DNA of 64,000 bases from JAJYSO01 sp964586655 (GCA_964586655.1 CAZPGY010000006.1:62001-126000); one strand, 5' to 3'. Positions 15,078 through 24,527 are shown, numbered from the stretch's first letter. The notes: generated by a model not told the origin, from the letters alone. Program-made: numbers and translations.

Positions 15078-16496
15078 ATGAACCTCTTTAAATATACCGC
15101 CCAAAACTCTAAACGGCCCCTTATCCTGTTGGTATTGTTCTTCTGTCCACTCTTTCTTTGGGCGCAGCAGCCTTATATCACCATTTGGAAAACGGACAAG
15201 CCCGGGGCGAGTCAAAACAACCAGATTATCATCCCGGCTTCCGGGGCTTATACGTACACTTGGCAAGAAGTGAACAATCCTGCCCACACCGGCTCGGGTT
15301 CCGGTGCGGGCGTAGACACCCTGACCTTTCCCGCGCCGGGGAAATACCAAGTGGAAATGACCCCGACCGGCAACAATCCCTTCCACCGGATTACTTTTCA
15401 CAACAACGACGACAAGGAAAAACTCCTTAAAATCACCCAATGGGGAAGTGTACACTGGAGTTCGTTTAAAAATGCCTACAAAGGAGTTAAAGACCTTAAA
15501 ATAACTGCCGCCGACAGCCCTGATTTGGATAGTGTCACCAACATGGTCGCTGCCTTTTCCCATACCGATCATATCGAGATTGACAGTATCAACAATTGGG
15601 ATGTTAGTAATGTCAAGAATATGTCAAGGATGTTTTTTAATAGCATTTTTAACCAGCCCCTTAATGATTGGGATGTGAGTAACGTCAGGAATATGGAAAG
15701 AATGTTTGCCCTTAGCAATTTTAATCAACCTATCGAGAGCTGGGATGTCAGTGCCGTAACCGATATGAGCTGGATGTTTTGCGCGGATACGGTCTTTAAT
15801 CAACCCCTAAACAGTTGGGATGTGGGAAATGTTAAAGACATGACCCGGATGTTTAAATATGCGCTTGCTTTTAATCAGCCCCTTGACGATTGGGACGTGA
15901 GCCAGGTGGAATCTATGTATCATATGTTCGATATGAGCCCTGCCGTATTAGCCAGGCCCATACAGGCTGTTACGCAGACTTCAAATACAGCGCACTTTAA
16001 CCAGTCTTTGGGCAATTGGGACCTTAATAGTCTTAATTCTGCAACATCAATGTTTTATCTGTGTCCCTTGAGTTGTGAAAATTACAGCCTGACCCTTCAG
16101 GGCTGGGCCGGTAATCCCAATACGCCTACCCATGTTCATTTGGGAGCCATAGGCTTAAAATACAGCCCCGATGTGGCCGACTCCCGAGCTTACCTAATCA
16201 ACGGCCTGGGTTGGGGTATTAACGATGCCGGGCAAGGCACTTGTTCAATGGGAGTTGAAAAACAAGGGTTTATTTCAGTCAAGATCTACCCCAACCCCAC
16301 CACAAGCATCCTGAACCTCCAAAGTCAACAGCCTTTAAAAAATTATGTTCTTTACGACCTGAGCGGGCGGCAAATCGAATCCGGCCGTCTCCATGGAACA
16401 CAAATCGATCTCTCCAACCTGGAAAGCGGAATGTATCTCCTCAGCCTTAAAGCCGAGAATGGTTCACAGGGGCTGGTAGAAGTAGTAAAAAAATAA
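15078..16496 (+). CDS. BspA-like (DUF285) repeat surface protein with T9SS sorting domain
   Basis: 472 aa. The signal peptide (residues 1-31) ends FLWAQQ. Residues about 170-330 carry tandem repeats of the type WDVSNVKNMSRMF - FNQPLNDWDVSNV, the BspA/DUF285 fold found in surface adhesins and many unrelated bacteria. The C-terminus (IYPNPTTSILNLQS, LYDLSGRQIESG, MYLLSLKAENG) is a type-A T9SS sorting domain, so the protein should cross the outer membrane and be anchored or released. It is 39 bases from the protease stop and probably shares its message. An adhesive role is inferred from family members only. Confidence 0.9.
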   Translation: MNLFKYTAQNSKRPLILLVLFFCPLFLWAQQPYITIWKTDKPGASQNNQIIIPASGAYTYTWQEVNNPAHTGSGSGAGVDTLTFPAPGKYQVEMTPTGNNPFHRITFHNNDDKEKLLKITQWGSVHWSSFKNAYKGVKDLKITAADSPDLDSVTNMVAAFSHTDHIEIDSINNWDVSNVKNMSRMFFNSIFNQPLNDWDVSNVRNMERMFALSNFNQPIESWDVSAVTDMSWMFCADTVFNQPLNSWDVGNVKDMTRMFKYALAFNQPLDDWDVSQVESMYHMFDMSPAVLARPIQAVTQTSNTAHFNQSLGNWDLNSLNSATSMFYLCPLSCENYSLTLQGWAGNPNTPTHVHLGAIGLKYSPDVADSRAYLINGLGWGINDAGQGTCSMGVEKQGFISVKIYPNPTTSILNLQSQQPLKNYVLYDLSGRQIESGRLHGTQIDLSNLESGMYLLSLKAENGSQGLVEVVKK

Positions 16497-16662
16497 ATGA
16501 AGATTCTTTGTAATTATTTAATTATCCCAATTTACGGTAAATTTTCCGGATTAAGACTTCATCCGATTATGGGGCAGGCTTCTTTTTCTGTGCCTCGAGT
16601 TAAAAATCATCAAAAATTTAGGGGCGTAAAACATATTCCTGTTTCTTTGCGTTGATATTGTA

Positions 16663-16686
16663 ATACCAAAGTGATTTATAAATGGG
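16663..16686 (+). repeat. Family-B terminal repeat overlapping the mrcA start codon
   Basis: ATACCAAAGTGATTTATAAAT followed by GGGG. It matches the inverted end of the complete family-B copy (ATACCAAAGTGATTTATAAA when read inward from 26365). The ATG of mrcA at 16682 falls inside it. Confidence 0.65.
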
Positions 16687-19081
16687 GCGTAAAAAAATTT
16701 TAAAAAAATGGTGGATCAAATGGCCTATCCTCTTCATGCTGGTGATGATGGGGTTGTTTTTGGGACTTTATGGCAGTATTTATTTTGGCATGTGGGGAAA
16801 ACTCCCCTCCAAAAAAGATTTAGCCGATTTATCGCAAATGCAGGCCACCCAGGTTTTTGACAAAGACAGTGTCTTGATTGGCAAATACTTTATCACCAAT
16901 CGCCAGGCCATAGATTTTGACGACCTTCCCAAAACCCTGACACATGCGCTGATTGCCACCGAGGATTTTAGGTTTTATGAGCACAATGGAGTAGACAAAC
17001 GCAGCCTGCTTCGGGTGTTTTTTAAAACCCTGTTGATGGGCGATGAATCTTCGGGTGGCGGCAGTACCATTACCATGCAGTTGGCCAAAAATCTATTTGG
17101 CAGAAAGGACTACGGAAATGACCTTATGAGCTTGGTAGTCAACAAAATAAGGGAAACATTTGTGGCGCGTCGTTTGGAAGAGGTCTATTCCAAGCACGAA
17201 ATTTTGGCCCTTTATTTCAATACGGTTCCTTTTAGCGGAAATACTTATGGAATTGAAAGTGCTGCCCAAAAGTTTTTTAATACCGATACCGAAGAGCTGA
17301 CCCTGGCGCAGTCGGCCACCCTTATTGGTACTTTAAAGGCCAACCACAGTTTTAATCCGCGTCTATTCCCCGAGCGCAGTCAGTTACGTCGCGATGTAGT
17401 GCTTCACCAAATGGTGAAGTACGGCTATTTATCGGAGGAGCGCGCAGCAGAAATCATGGCAAAAAAAATCGACATTAATTATCGTATTTACTCGTCGAGC
17501 AAGGGATTGGCGCCTTATTTCAGGCAACATATCAAACAATTGGCCCAACAGATTTTAGCCAATCCAAAATATTACAAACCGGATGGCACTCCTTATCATT
17601 TAAAAACCGATGGTTTAAAAATCTATACCACTTTAAGCATCGAGCTTCAGCAATATGCCGAAAAAGCCATGCAAGAGCACATGAGCAAACTCCAAGCCCA
17701 ATTTGAAAAGGCTTATGGCAGCAATCCTCCTTGGGCAGCAGGTTCTACAATTGTTAAGCGAGCAATCAAAGCACTGCCGCAATACCAAAAAATGAAAGCG
17801 GAAGGCCACAGTCATCAGGAGATCATGAAAGTACTAAACACCGAAAAACCAACCGAATTATTTGGATGGGAAGAAAGTACGGTAAAGCAAGTTTCGGTCC
17901 TTGACAGCCTTCGACATTATCTCAAATTTCTCAATGTCGGTTTTGTGGCCCTCGACCCGCATTCCGGTGCAGTAAGGGCTTATATCGGTGGTATTAATTA
18001 TCAGTATTTTCAGTATGATCACGTGTTGCAAAGCCAGCGTGAAGTGGGCTCCACTTTTAAGCCTTTTGTCTATACCGCAGCTTTGGAAAACGGCGGATCT
18101 CCTTGTGACTATTTCTCTCCGCGTGCCGTCACCTATACCGATCAGGACGGATGGACTCCTAAAAATGCAGGTCATGAAATTGATCCGGATATAGAATATT
18201 CCATGACCGCCTCTTTGGCCCAATCACTCAACACCATTGCCGTGAAAGTCTTGAGGCAAACGGGCATAGAAAACACCATCAATCAGGTTCATAAAATGGG
18301 CATAGACGACAAAATTCCGCCGGTGCCCTCCATTGCTTTGGGCACTACGGCCATCAGCGTCATGGAAATGGCCAAGGCTTACACTTGTTATCTCAATGAA
18401 GGACGCCCGGCCACTCCCTTTTTCATTACAAAAATTGCCGACAAACACGGCAATATTATTGTTGATTTTGATCATGATCAAGAGAATCCGAGAGCTTTTA
18501 GTGAAAATACTCGCGAAATCATGTTGGAAATGCTACAAGCCGTGGTCAATAAAGGAACCGGGGTGCGTTTGCGAAGTGTTTATCATTTTAACAACAGCAT
18601 TGCCGGAAAAACCGGAACCACCCAAAACAATACCGATGGATGGTTTATCGGACTATTGCCCAACCTGGTGACTGCAACCTGGGTGGGCAATGACAATCAC
18701 AACATCAAATTTAAAACAACAAGCTTTGGACAAGGAGCCAATTCAGCCTTGCCTATTTTTGCCAATCTGCTCAGGTATATAAATCAGGATCACAGTTTTG
18801 ACCGGATTACCCGGCGTCATTTTGCGCCTCCTTCTGCAAAAGTACAGCAAGCCATGGACTGCCCTCCCACCCGAACGATTGGTTTTTTTAAACGCCTTTT
18901 TGCAAAAGACCAACTAAAAATGGATTTTTTTGGTTCAAAAGATCAATCAATAACCCAGAAAGAACAAGAGAAAAAAGGATTTTTTAAACGGCTCTTTCAA
19001 AAAAATAAGAAGAAGAAAGAAAAGAAGAAAAAGAAGAAGAAAAAAGGATTTTTTGAACGCTTATTTGGTGGTAAAGACTGA
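16682..19081 (+). CDS. mrcA: Penicillin-binding protein 1A (bifunctional transglycosylase/transpeptidase)
   Basis: 799 aa, a class A PBP that polymerises and crosslinks peptidoglycan from the inner membrane. A short basic N-tail (RKKILKKWWIKW) precedes one membrane helix (about 12-35). The GT51 transglycosylase has Glu94 in ATEDFRFYEH and GGGSTITMQLAKNLF. The transpeptidase has SxxK at GSTFKPF (Ser about 456), SLN in LAQSLNTIAVK, and KTGTTQ near 642. The last 75 residues hold three copies of GFF(K/E)RLF separated by long Lys-rich linkers, ending GFFERLFGGKD. The start codon lies in a family-B terminal repeat. Confidence 0.96.
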   Translation: MGRKKILKKWWIKWPILFMLVMMGLFLGLYGSIYFGMWGKLPSKKDLADLSQMQATQVFDKDSVLIGKYFITNRQAIDFDDLPKTLTHALIATEDFRFYEHNGVDKRSLLRVFFKTLLMGDESSGGGSTITMQLAKNLFGRKDYGNDLMSLVVNKIRETFVARRLEEVYSKHEILALYFNTVPFSGNTYGIESAAQKFFNTDTEELTLAQSATLIGTLKANHSFNPRLFPERSQLRRDVVLHQMVKYGYLSEERAAEIMAKKIDINYRIYSSSKGLAPYFRQHIKQLAQQILANPKYYKPDGTPYHLKTDGLKIYTTLSIELQQYAEKAMQEHMSKLQAQFEKAYGSNPPWAAGSTIVKRAIKALPQYQKMKAEGHSHQEIMKVLNTEKPTELFGWEESTVKQVSVLDSLRHYLKFLNVGFVALDPHSGAVRAYIGGINYQYFQYDHVLQSQREVGSTFKPFVYTAALENGGSPCDYFSPRAVTYTDQDGWTPKNAGHEIDPDIEYSMTASLAQSLNTIAVKVLRQTGIENTINQVHKMGIDDKIPPVPSIALGTTAISVMEMAKAYTCYLNEGRPATPFFITKIADKHGNIIVDFDHDQENPRAFSENTREIMLEMLQAVVNKGTGVRLRSVYHFNNSIAGKTGTTQNNTDGWFIGLLPNLVTATWVGNDNHNIKFKTTSFGQGANSALPIFANLLRYINQDHSFDRITRRHFAPPSAKVQQAMDCPPTRTIGFFKRLFAKDQLKMDFFGSKDQSITQKEQEKKGFFKRLFQKNKKKKEKKKKKKKKGFFERLFGGKD

Positions 19082-19161
19082 GTCCTCGCTCTGAAAAAAA
19101 AACGGCTGTTGCCCACATCGAGTCCCTTTGATTTTCGGTACGGAATAAGCGCATAAAACCT

Positions 19162-19169
19162 TACCTTTG
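19162..19169 (+). promoter_or_regulatory. Promoter -7 box for truA
   Basis: TACCTTTG, exact match to TAnnTTTG, 20 bases upstream of the TTG start of truA. No good TTTG lies at the expected distance upstream. Confidence 0.4.
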
Positions 19170-19189
19170 CAATTCTAAAAGAATCGGTA

Positions 19190-19936
19190 TTGCGCTTTTT
19201 TATCACCTTATCATATCATGGCAAATCCTATCACGGCTGGCAGAAACAACCCAATGCCGTCACAGTTCAAGAAACTGTGGAAAATTGTTTTTATAAAATA
19301 TTTCAAGAAAAGGTGAAACTGGTAGGTGCCGGTCGCACTGACACCGGTGTACATGCGCGGCAATTTATCGCTCATTTCGACCTCGATACCGATTTTAATA
19401 CGCAACACCTTGTCTATAAACTAAACCGCATGTTGCCGGCAGATATTTCTGTCAAAGCCCTTCATCGCGTGGCTTCCGACGCCCATGCGCGTTTTGACGC
19501 CTTGACGCGGGAGTATAAATATTATATCTCAACCCAAAAAGATCCGTTCAAAGCAGAATTTTCGGCCTTAGTCAAACGAAAGATCAATATAGAAGCGATG
19601 AATCAAGCAGCCGATTTGCTAAAGTCACATCGTGATTTTCAATGCTTTTCTAAGGTAAAAACGGATGTAAAGACTTATCATTGTCATATTAAAACGGCTT
19701 ATTGGAAGCGCGAGGGCAATCAGTTGGTCTTTACCATTGTCGCCAATCGATTTTTGCGCAATATGGTGCGCGCCATTGTGGGCACTTTATTGGAAATAGG
19801 CATTGGACAACGATCTTTGGAAGACTTGAAAAGTACGCTTGAAAGCAAAAACCGAAATCGAGCAGGAAAATCAGTGGTTGCCAAGGGACTGTTCCTACAC
19901 CGTATTGAATACCCAAAATCCATAACCAAGTTTTAA
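19190..19936 (+). CDS. truA: tRNA pseudouridine synthase A
   Basis: 248 aa, the normal size. It isomerises U38-U40 in the tRNA anticodon stem-loop. The start is a TTG giving MRFFITLSYHGKSYHGWQKQPN, the family N-terminus; no ATG lies nearby in frame. The catalytic Asp is near residue 50 in GAGRTDTGVHARQF, and FDALTREYKYYI and NRFLRNMVRAIVGTLLEIG are further family blocks. The ABC exporter starts one base after the stop, so the two genes are likely co-transcribed. Confidence 0.96.
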   Translation: MRFFITLSYHGKSYHGWQKQPNAVTVQETVENCFYKIFQEKVKLVGAGRTDTGVHARQFIAHFDLDTDFNTQHLVYKLNRMLPADISVKALHRVASDAHARFDALTREYKYYISTQKDPFKAEFSALVKRKINIEAMNQAADLLKSHRDFQCFSKVKTDVKTYHCHIKTAYWKREGNQLVFTIVANRFLRNMVRAIVGTLLEIGIGQRSLEDLKSTLESKNRNRAGKSVVAKGLFLHRIEYPKSITKF

Positions 19937-19937
19937 T

Positions 19938-21707
19938 ATGGCAAAAACAGGAAGCATATTTGATGTCAAATTGTTTGTACGCTTGATGAAATATACCAAG
20001 CCGTACAGAGCAGTCTTTTATTTTGTGGCTTTTGTCGCCATTTTGCTGTCCTTTTTTGGCGTGGCCCGCCCCTACCTTACCAAAATTGCCATTGACAAAG
20101 GAATTGTTCCTAAAGACCACAATGAACTGGTCTTTTATGCCGGGCTTCTCGTGTTGGCGCTGTTTTTGGAAGTTATCTTTCAGTTTTGCTTTATCTATTT
20201 TGCCAACTGGTTGGGGCAAATGATTATTAGAGACCTTCGCACCAAGCTGTTCAAACACATGATGGCTTTCAAGAAACAATATTTTGACAATTCCGCCGTA
20301 GGCCGGCTGGTAACTCGTGCTGTTAATGATATTGAGACCATTGCCAGTATTTTTAGTCAGGGTCTTTTTATGATTGTCAGTGATTTATTGAAAATGTTGG
20401 TGGTGCTTATTGTTATGTTTTTTATGAGCTGGCGACTCAGTTTGTTGGTATTGATTATCCTTCCCTTTATTGTTTATGCCACTCGGGTTTTCCAAAAGAA
20501 AATGAAAGCAGCCTTTGAAGAGGTACGCAACCAGGTGGCCAACCTCAATACTTTTGTACAAGAGCGCCTCACCGGAATGAAAATCGTACAAATATTTGAC
20601 CGAGAAAACACCGAATATAAAAGCTTTCAAAAAATCAATAAAAAACACCGACACGCATGGATTAAAACGGTGTGGTACAACTCCTTTTTCTTTCCCATTG
20701 CCAATATCTCAAGCTCTTTTGCCATAGGACTGGTGGTGTGGTATGGCGGAATTCGTTTAACCTCAGTAGGCAGCGAACTTACCCTTGGCGTTATTGTAAT
20801 GTTCCTGCAATTAATTCAATTGCTGTTTCGCCCGTTACGACAAATTGCTAATAAATTCAACACCATGCAAATGGGAATGGTGGCTGCCAATCGCGTTTTC
20901 AAAATTCTGGATACCCAAGCCAGTATTAAAGATGAAGGAGACCGGAGCATCAAAAATATTGTCGGTAAGATTGAATTTAAAAATGTACATTTTAGCTATA
21001 TAGAAGAGGAGAAAATTTTAAAAGGGCTTTCATTTGAAGTAGAAGAAGGGCAAACCGTTGCCATCGTGGGGGCCACCGGAGCCGGAAAAAGCACCGTTAT
21101 CAACCTGTTGAGCCGTTTTTATGAGATTGATAAAGGACAAATATTGATTGATGACATTGATATTACCGATATCACCATAGCATCGCTCAGACGTGAAATT
21201 GCTGTTGTTTTACAAGACGTCTTTTTGTTTGCCGACACGATTATAAACAACATTACCTTGGAAAATCCCGGAATATCACGGGAAGAGGTTATTGCTGCTG
21301 CCAAAGAAATTGGTGTTCACAATTTTATAACTGAGCTCCCCAAGGGCTATGATTATAATGTAAAAGAACGAGGGGCCATGCTGTCTTCGGGTCAACGTCA
21401 GCTCATTTCATTCTTACGCGCCTACGTCAGTCAGCCCAGCATTTTGGTATTGGATGAAGCCACCTCTTCGGTCGACACACATAGCGAACAGCTGATACAA
21501 GCGGCCACAGAAAAAATTACCGAGGGTCGAACTTCTATTGTCATCGCTCATCGTTTGGCCACTGTCAAACGTGCCGATCGAATCATTGTAATGGATCACG
21601 GGAAAATTGTGGAACAAGGCACCCACAAAGAACTGCTGAAACGCCCAGACGGCTATTATAGAAACCTCTATGAAGTTCAGTTTATGAAAGGAAAAGTGGA
21701 AGCTTAA
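19938..21707 (+). CDS. ABC exporter, MsbA-like (fused permease and ATPase)
   Basis: 589 aa half-transporter that works as a dimer in the inner membrane. Residues 1-330 hold six hydrophobic helices. The ATPase shows Walker A GATGAGKSTVINLL (about 377), the signature LSSGQRQLISFLRA (about 482), Walker B ILVLDEATSSVD (about 503) and the switch His in IVIAHRL. It resembles lipid-A or lipid flippases (MsbA) and the YheI/YfiB multidrug group; the cargo is not defined by the sequence. It follows truA by one base. Confidence 0.92.
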   Translation: MAKTGSIFDVKLFVRLMKYTKPYRAVFYFVAFVAILLSFFGVARPYLTKIAIDKGIVPKDHNELVFYAGLLVLALFLEVIFQFCFIYFANWLGQMIIRDLRTKLFKHMMAFKKQYFDNSAVGRLVTRAVNDIETIASIFSQGLFMIVSDLLKMLVVLIVMFFMSWRLSLLVLIILPFIVYATRVFQKKMKAAFEEVRNQVANLNTFVQERLTGMKIVQIFDRENTEYKSFQKINKKHRHAWIKTVWYNSFFFPIANISSSFAIGLVVWYGGIRLTSVGSELTLGVIVMFLQLIQLLFRPLRQIANKFNTMQMGMVAANRVFKILDTQASIKDEGDRSIKNIVGKIEFKNVHFSYIEEEKILKGLSFEVEEGQTVAIVGATGAGKSTVINLLSRFYEIDKGQILIDDIDITDITIASLRREIAVVLQDVFLFADTIINNITLENPGISREEVIAAAKEIGVHNFITELPKGYDYNVKERGAMLSSGQRQLISFLRAYVSQPSILVLDEATSSVDTHSEQLIQAATEKITEGRTSIVIAHRLATVKRADRIIVMDHGKIVEQGTHKELLKRPDGYYRNLYEVQFMKGKVEA

Positions 21708-21786
21708 AAAGAGGAATTAAACTGTCCGGGATTAGCCGATGCCAATGTATTACTGATAGTTTAACATAATCAACTAATCACTATCT

Positions 21787-22025
21787 TTAACCCGAAAAAT
21801 TCACCGCAAATTGAGGAATAACTAAGTAGTTTTCAGATTATCAAGGAATTAATAGTATAAACAGATAAAATATAAAGGCTCAAATTTGGGCTATGGAGAA
21901 TTCATGTTGCTTGGATTTATTTTGACGTCTTTTTCGTTGCAAACCCTTTGCAGTACGCAAGTACAGCTACAGGATTTGACGCCTCAAATCCGTCTAAAAT
22001 AAATCTCATGAATTTTCCGAGTTAA
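21787..22025 (+). repeat. Family-C element, copy 1 (239 bases, inverted ends)
   Basis: Starts TTAACCCGAAAAATTCA and ends TGAATTTTCCGAGTTAA, which are imperfect inverted repeats of 17 bases. The interior (CTCAAATTTGGGCTATGGAG, TTTATTTTGACGTC, TTGCAAACCCTTTGCAG, CAGCTACAGGATTTGACGC) recurs at 50121-50345 and 63356-63807. It is non-coding and fills nearly all of the 330-base gap. The next gene starts 12 bases after it. Confidence 0.8.
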
Positions 22026-22037
22026 CAAAATTTAAAA

Positions 22038-23255
22038 ATGAAAAAATATCTACTGGTTCTTTTATTATGCGTTTCACTTGGAAGCTATTCACAAGTTAAA
22101 AAGAAAGTTTTGTTTATTGGAAACAGTTATACCGCTGTAAATAATTTACCATCGCTTGTGGCTAATTTAGCAAATTCAGATGGAAAACTTTTAGATTACA
22201 ATTCCAGTACACCGGGCGGATACACCCTTGAACAACACACTACAAACGCCAACACTTTAAATCTAATCGGTAGCAAAGCATGGGATTTTGTAGTTTTACA
22301 AGAACAGAGTCAACTCCCTTCATTTCCAGCGCAACAGGTAGCCAACTCGGTTTATCCCTACGCAGCTATACTCGTAGACTCTATTTACAGCAACAACCTG
22401 TGCTCAGTTCCTCTTTTTTATGACACTTGGGGAAGGCAAAATGGCGATCCACAATGGGACAGTATCAATACCTTCAACAAAATGAATACTCGTTTATATA
22501 AAGCCTATAAAACAATGGCGAAGGATGCAAAAGGAATGCTATCTCCGGTTGGTATAGCATTCAAATATATAAAAGACGACAACGCTGCAGTTGTGTCATT
22601 TAATCAGCTCTATCAATCCGATCAAAGCCACCCTACCCTATATGGTTCCTACTTGGCCGCTTGTGTTTTTTACAACATCATTTTTTCTACCAATTCAGAG
22701 GGGAATTCTTTTTCCCCCACAGGAATATCAAATAACGAGGCCGCATATTTACAATCAGTTGCAAAACACGTAGTGTATGATATGCCTTCCATTCGAGTAG
22801 ACTACCGACCTTTATCAGAAAACGATTTTACCTACAATATCTCTCAAAATACTATCACTTTCACCTCTTCAATACACGAAGGATCAATTGCTTCTTGGGA
22901 TTTTGGAGACGGCACCACGTCTACAAACATAAATCCATCACACAGCTATGCAACAACAGGCTCTTTTCAAGTAAAAATGATTACCCAAAACAATTGTTAT
23001 TCCGATACCCTGACAAAAACAATTACTATAAATACTTTGGGAATCGATCATTTAACTACAGAATCCACGCTGAAGGTTTATCCAAATCCTTCCATAAACG
23101 GCGTTATTCATTTAAATAATCGGCACCAAACTTACGCTGTTTACAATCTGTTAGGCAAGGAAATTTATGTGGGAAAGGCCCCGGTAATAACACTTCCCAA
23201 AGGCGTCTATATTTTGAAGATAAAAAATAATTCGAAAAAAATTATCGTGCTATGA
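22038..23255 (+). CDS. Secreted SGNH-type hydrolase-like protein with PKD and T9SS sorting domains
   Basis: 405 aa. The signal peptide ends LGSYSQV (about residue 19). Residues about 20-245 have an SGNH-like layout: block I VLFIGNSYTAVNNLP, block III VVLQEQSQ, and block V as DQSHPTLYGSYLAA with the Asp-x-x-His pair. A PKD domain follows (ASWDFGDGTTST, HSYATTGSFQVKMI). The end (LKVYPNPSINGVIHLNN ... GVYILKIKNNSKKIIVL) is a type-A T9SS sorting domain. Esterase or carbohydrate-deacylase activity is possible but not assignable. A family-C element ends 12 bases before the ATG, so the promoter must lie in or before that element. Confidence 0.82.
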   Translation: MKKYLLVLLLCVSLGSYSQVKKKVLFIGNSYTAVNNLPSLVANLANSDGKLLDYNSSTPGGYTLEQHTTNANTLNLIGSKAWDFVVLQEQSQLPSFPAQQVANSVYPYAAILVDSIYSNNLCSVPLFYDTWGRQNGDPQWDSINTFNKMNTRLYKAYKTMAKDAKGMLSPVGIAFKYIKDDNAAVVSFNQLYQSDQSHPTLYGSYLAACVFYNIIFSTNSEGNSFSPTGISNNEAAYLQSVAKHVVYDMPSIRVDYRPLSENDFTYNISQNTITFTSSIHEGSIASWDFGDGTTSTNINPSHSYATTGSFQVKMITQNNCYSDTLTKTITINTLGIDHLTTESTLKVYPNPSINGVIHLNNRHQTYAVYNLLGKEIYVGKAPVITLPKGVYILKIKNNSKKIIVL

Positions 23256-23666
23256 TGGGTTCAAAAAATCAGCACCATAAATTTTAAAAAACAAAGCGAA
23301 AAACTCTCCTTACAGGCAGAAACATCATTTTGCATAATAGAAAGCTTAAATGAGCCCATAGGTAAGAAATGCTAATAATTAGTTATTCCTTAAAACCCAA
23401 ATAATCAATCACAAATTATTGATGATCAGAGGCGTAATGTTGATAAATAAGGGTTCTGCAATAGCTTAAATTGCAAGGATAGTGTTATCTTGTACAACAA
23501 CCCTTCAAGGGATCTAAACCCTTGAAGGGTTATACCTCAGAAAAACCCGCTATGCCGATCCGATTGATGGTGGACTGTATACTGCTTAAAGATTTGTATA
23601 ACCCTGGAGATGAGAAAGTTTAAAAAAGGTTTAGAGTTCAGTCCTAAATATTAGACCATTTTAATT
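23256..23666. other. Intergenic region between convergent genes
   Basis: 411 bases with no coding signal. The only clear structure is the double palindrome at 23499-23531. Confidence 0.5.
23499..23531. repeat. Double palindrome (repeat D)
   Basis: AACCCTTCAAGGG and CCCTTGAAGGGTT are perfect 13-base inverted arms around a seven-base loop. Each arm contains a smaller palindrome (CCCTT-C-AAGGG). A similar pair occurs inside the element at 50121-50345. It may act as a bidirectional terminator, but T-tracts are missing. Confidence 0.7.
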
Positions 23667-24527
23667 TTACTCCTCCTGCTCTTTCAAGAATATCTCAACA
23701 GGATCTCCTTGCCGTTTTTGTGCCAATAGATTAATACTTTGTGCATCGAGCTGCAAAATACGCGGATAGCCGCCGGTACTTTGCCCGTCCCGCATTAGAA
23801 TGATAAGGTTTCCGGCCGGCGTGAGTTGTACCGTTCCGGGCAATACCGGTTGGGTTAAAATGGGGTTGAGTTGATTTTTAAATTTCTCAGACAGTTGATA
23901 AGCTTGTCGGTTGTTGTTTTTGGATACGGTAAATTTGGTTCGCAGCAAAGCTTCTTGTTGCGCCTTGGAAAGCTGCTTCCACTCCGGTCCCCGATATGCT
24001 TTTATAGCTGCTGTTTGATAGCGCCTTCGTTTAAATTTCACCGAAGCCCGAGCCGGCTTTTTGTTGTCCACTACTCGAGGCAAAGGCAACTCTTGCCCTG
24101 CTCTTATTTTTGAAACCGAAGTAATGCCCTCATAAAAACAGCGGCTTCCCAACACTTTCTCGGTTTGGAAGCCGCCTTGTATTGCCAAATAAGCTCGCGC
24201 TCCCTCCGTAATTCTTCCAATTTTTAAAATATCGCCCTTTTGGATTTTAAATACCGTATTGAGCTCCACTTCTCTATCGTTGAGGGTAACTTCTGCCGCC
24301 AATCCACTAACAGCTGCCAAACTATTGCGAGAAAAATACAACTCCGGTCCCAACAGGGTGATTTCCATAAATGCCATATCGCGATGATTCCCCACCAAAA
24401 GATTGGCCATTTTAGCCGCATATTTATCCATCGCGCCGCCTTGAGGCACTCCGTATTGTGCCATATTCAAACGACCTCGATCCTGAATCGTAGTCCACAA
24501 CCCCGGAGAAATCACTTTAACGCTCAT
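23667..24527 (-). CDS. pxpC: 5-oxoprolinase subunit C (biotin-dependent carboxyltransferase-like, KipA family)
   Basis: 286 aa. The N-terminus MSVKVISPGLWTTIQDRGR and MAQYGVPQGGAMD are family hallmarks, followed by EITLLGPELYF and the late ILMRDGQSTGGYPRI block. With PxpA and PxpB it forms the ATP-dependent 5-oxoprolinase that opens 5-oxoproline (pyroglutamate) to glutamate, a damaged-metabolite repair pathway. Its start overlaps the pxpB end by 11 bases, indicating translational coupling. It is the last gene of the minus-strand operon pxpA-pxpB-pxpC. Confidence 0.94.
   Translation of the reverse strand: MSVKVISPGLWTTIQDRGRLNMAQYGVPQGGAMDKYAAKMANLLVGNHRDMAFMEITLLGPELYFSRNSLAAVSGLAAEVTLNDREVELNTVFKIQKGDILKIGRITEGARAYLAIQGGFQTEKVLGSRCFYEGITSVSKIRAGQELPLPRVVDNKKPARASVKFKRRRYQTAAIKAYRGPEWKQLSKAQQEALLRTKFTVSKNNNRQAYQLSEKFKNQLNPILTQPVLPGTVQLTPAGNLIILMRDGQSTGGYPRILQLDAQSINLLAQKRQGDPVEIFLKEQEE

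Noticed and set aside
19010..19060. Poly-Lys region of mrcA as a frameshift or assembly artefact
   Set aside because: The frame stays open and ends with a third GFFERLF motif, so the A-rich stretch encodes a genuine tail.
21708..22037. Glycine- or TPP-type riboswitch in gene leaders (for example before gcvT, dxs or the gene at 22038)
   Set aside because: Leaders of gcvT and dxs are too short, and the sequence before 22038 is an interspersed element without riboswitch motifs.
23499..23531. CRISPR-like repeat
   Set aside because: Only one pair of inverted arms, not direct repeats with regular spacers; no cas genes.
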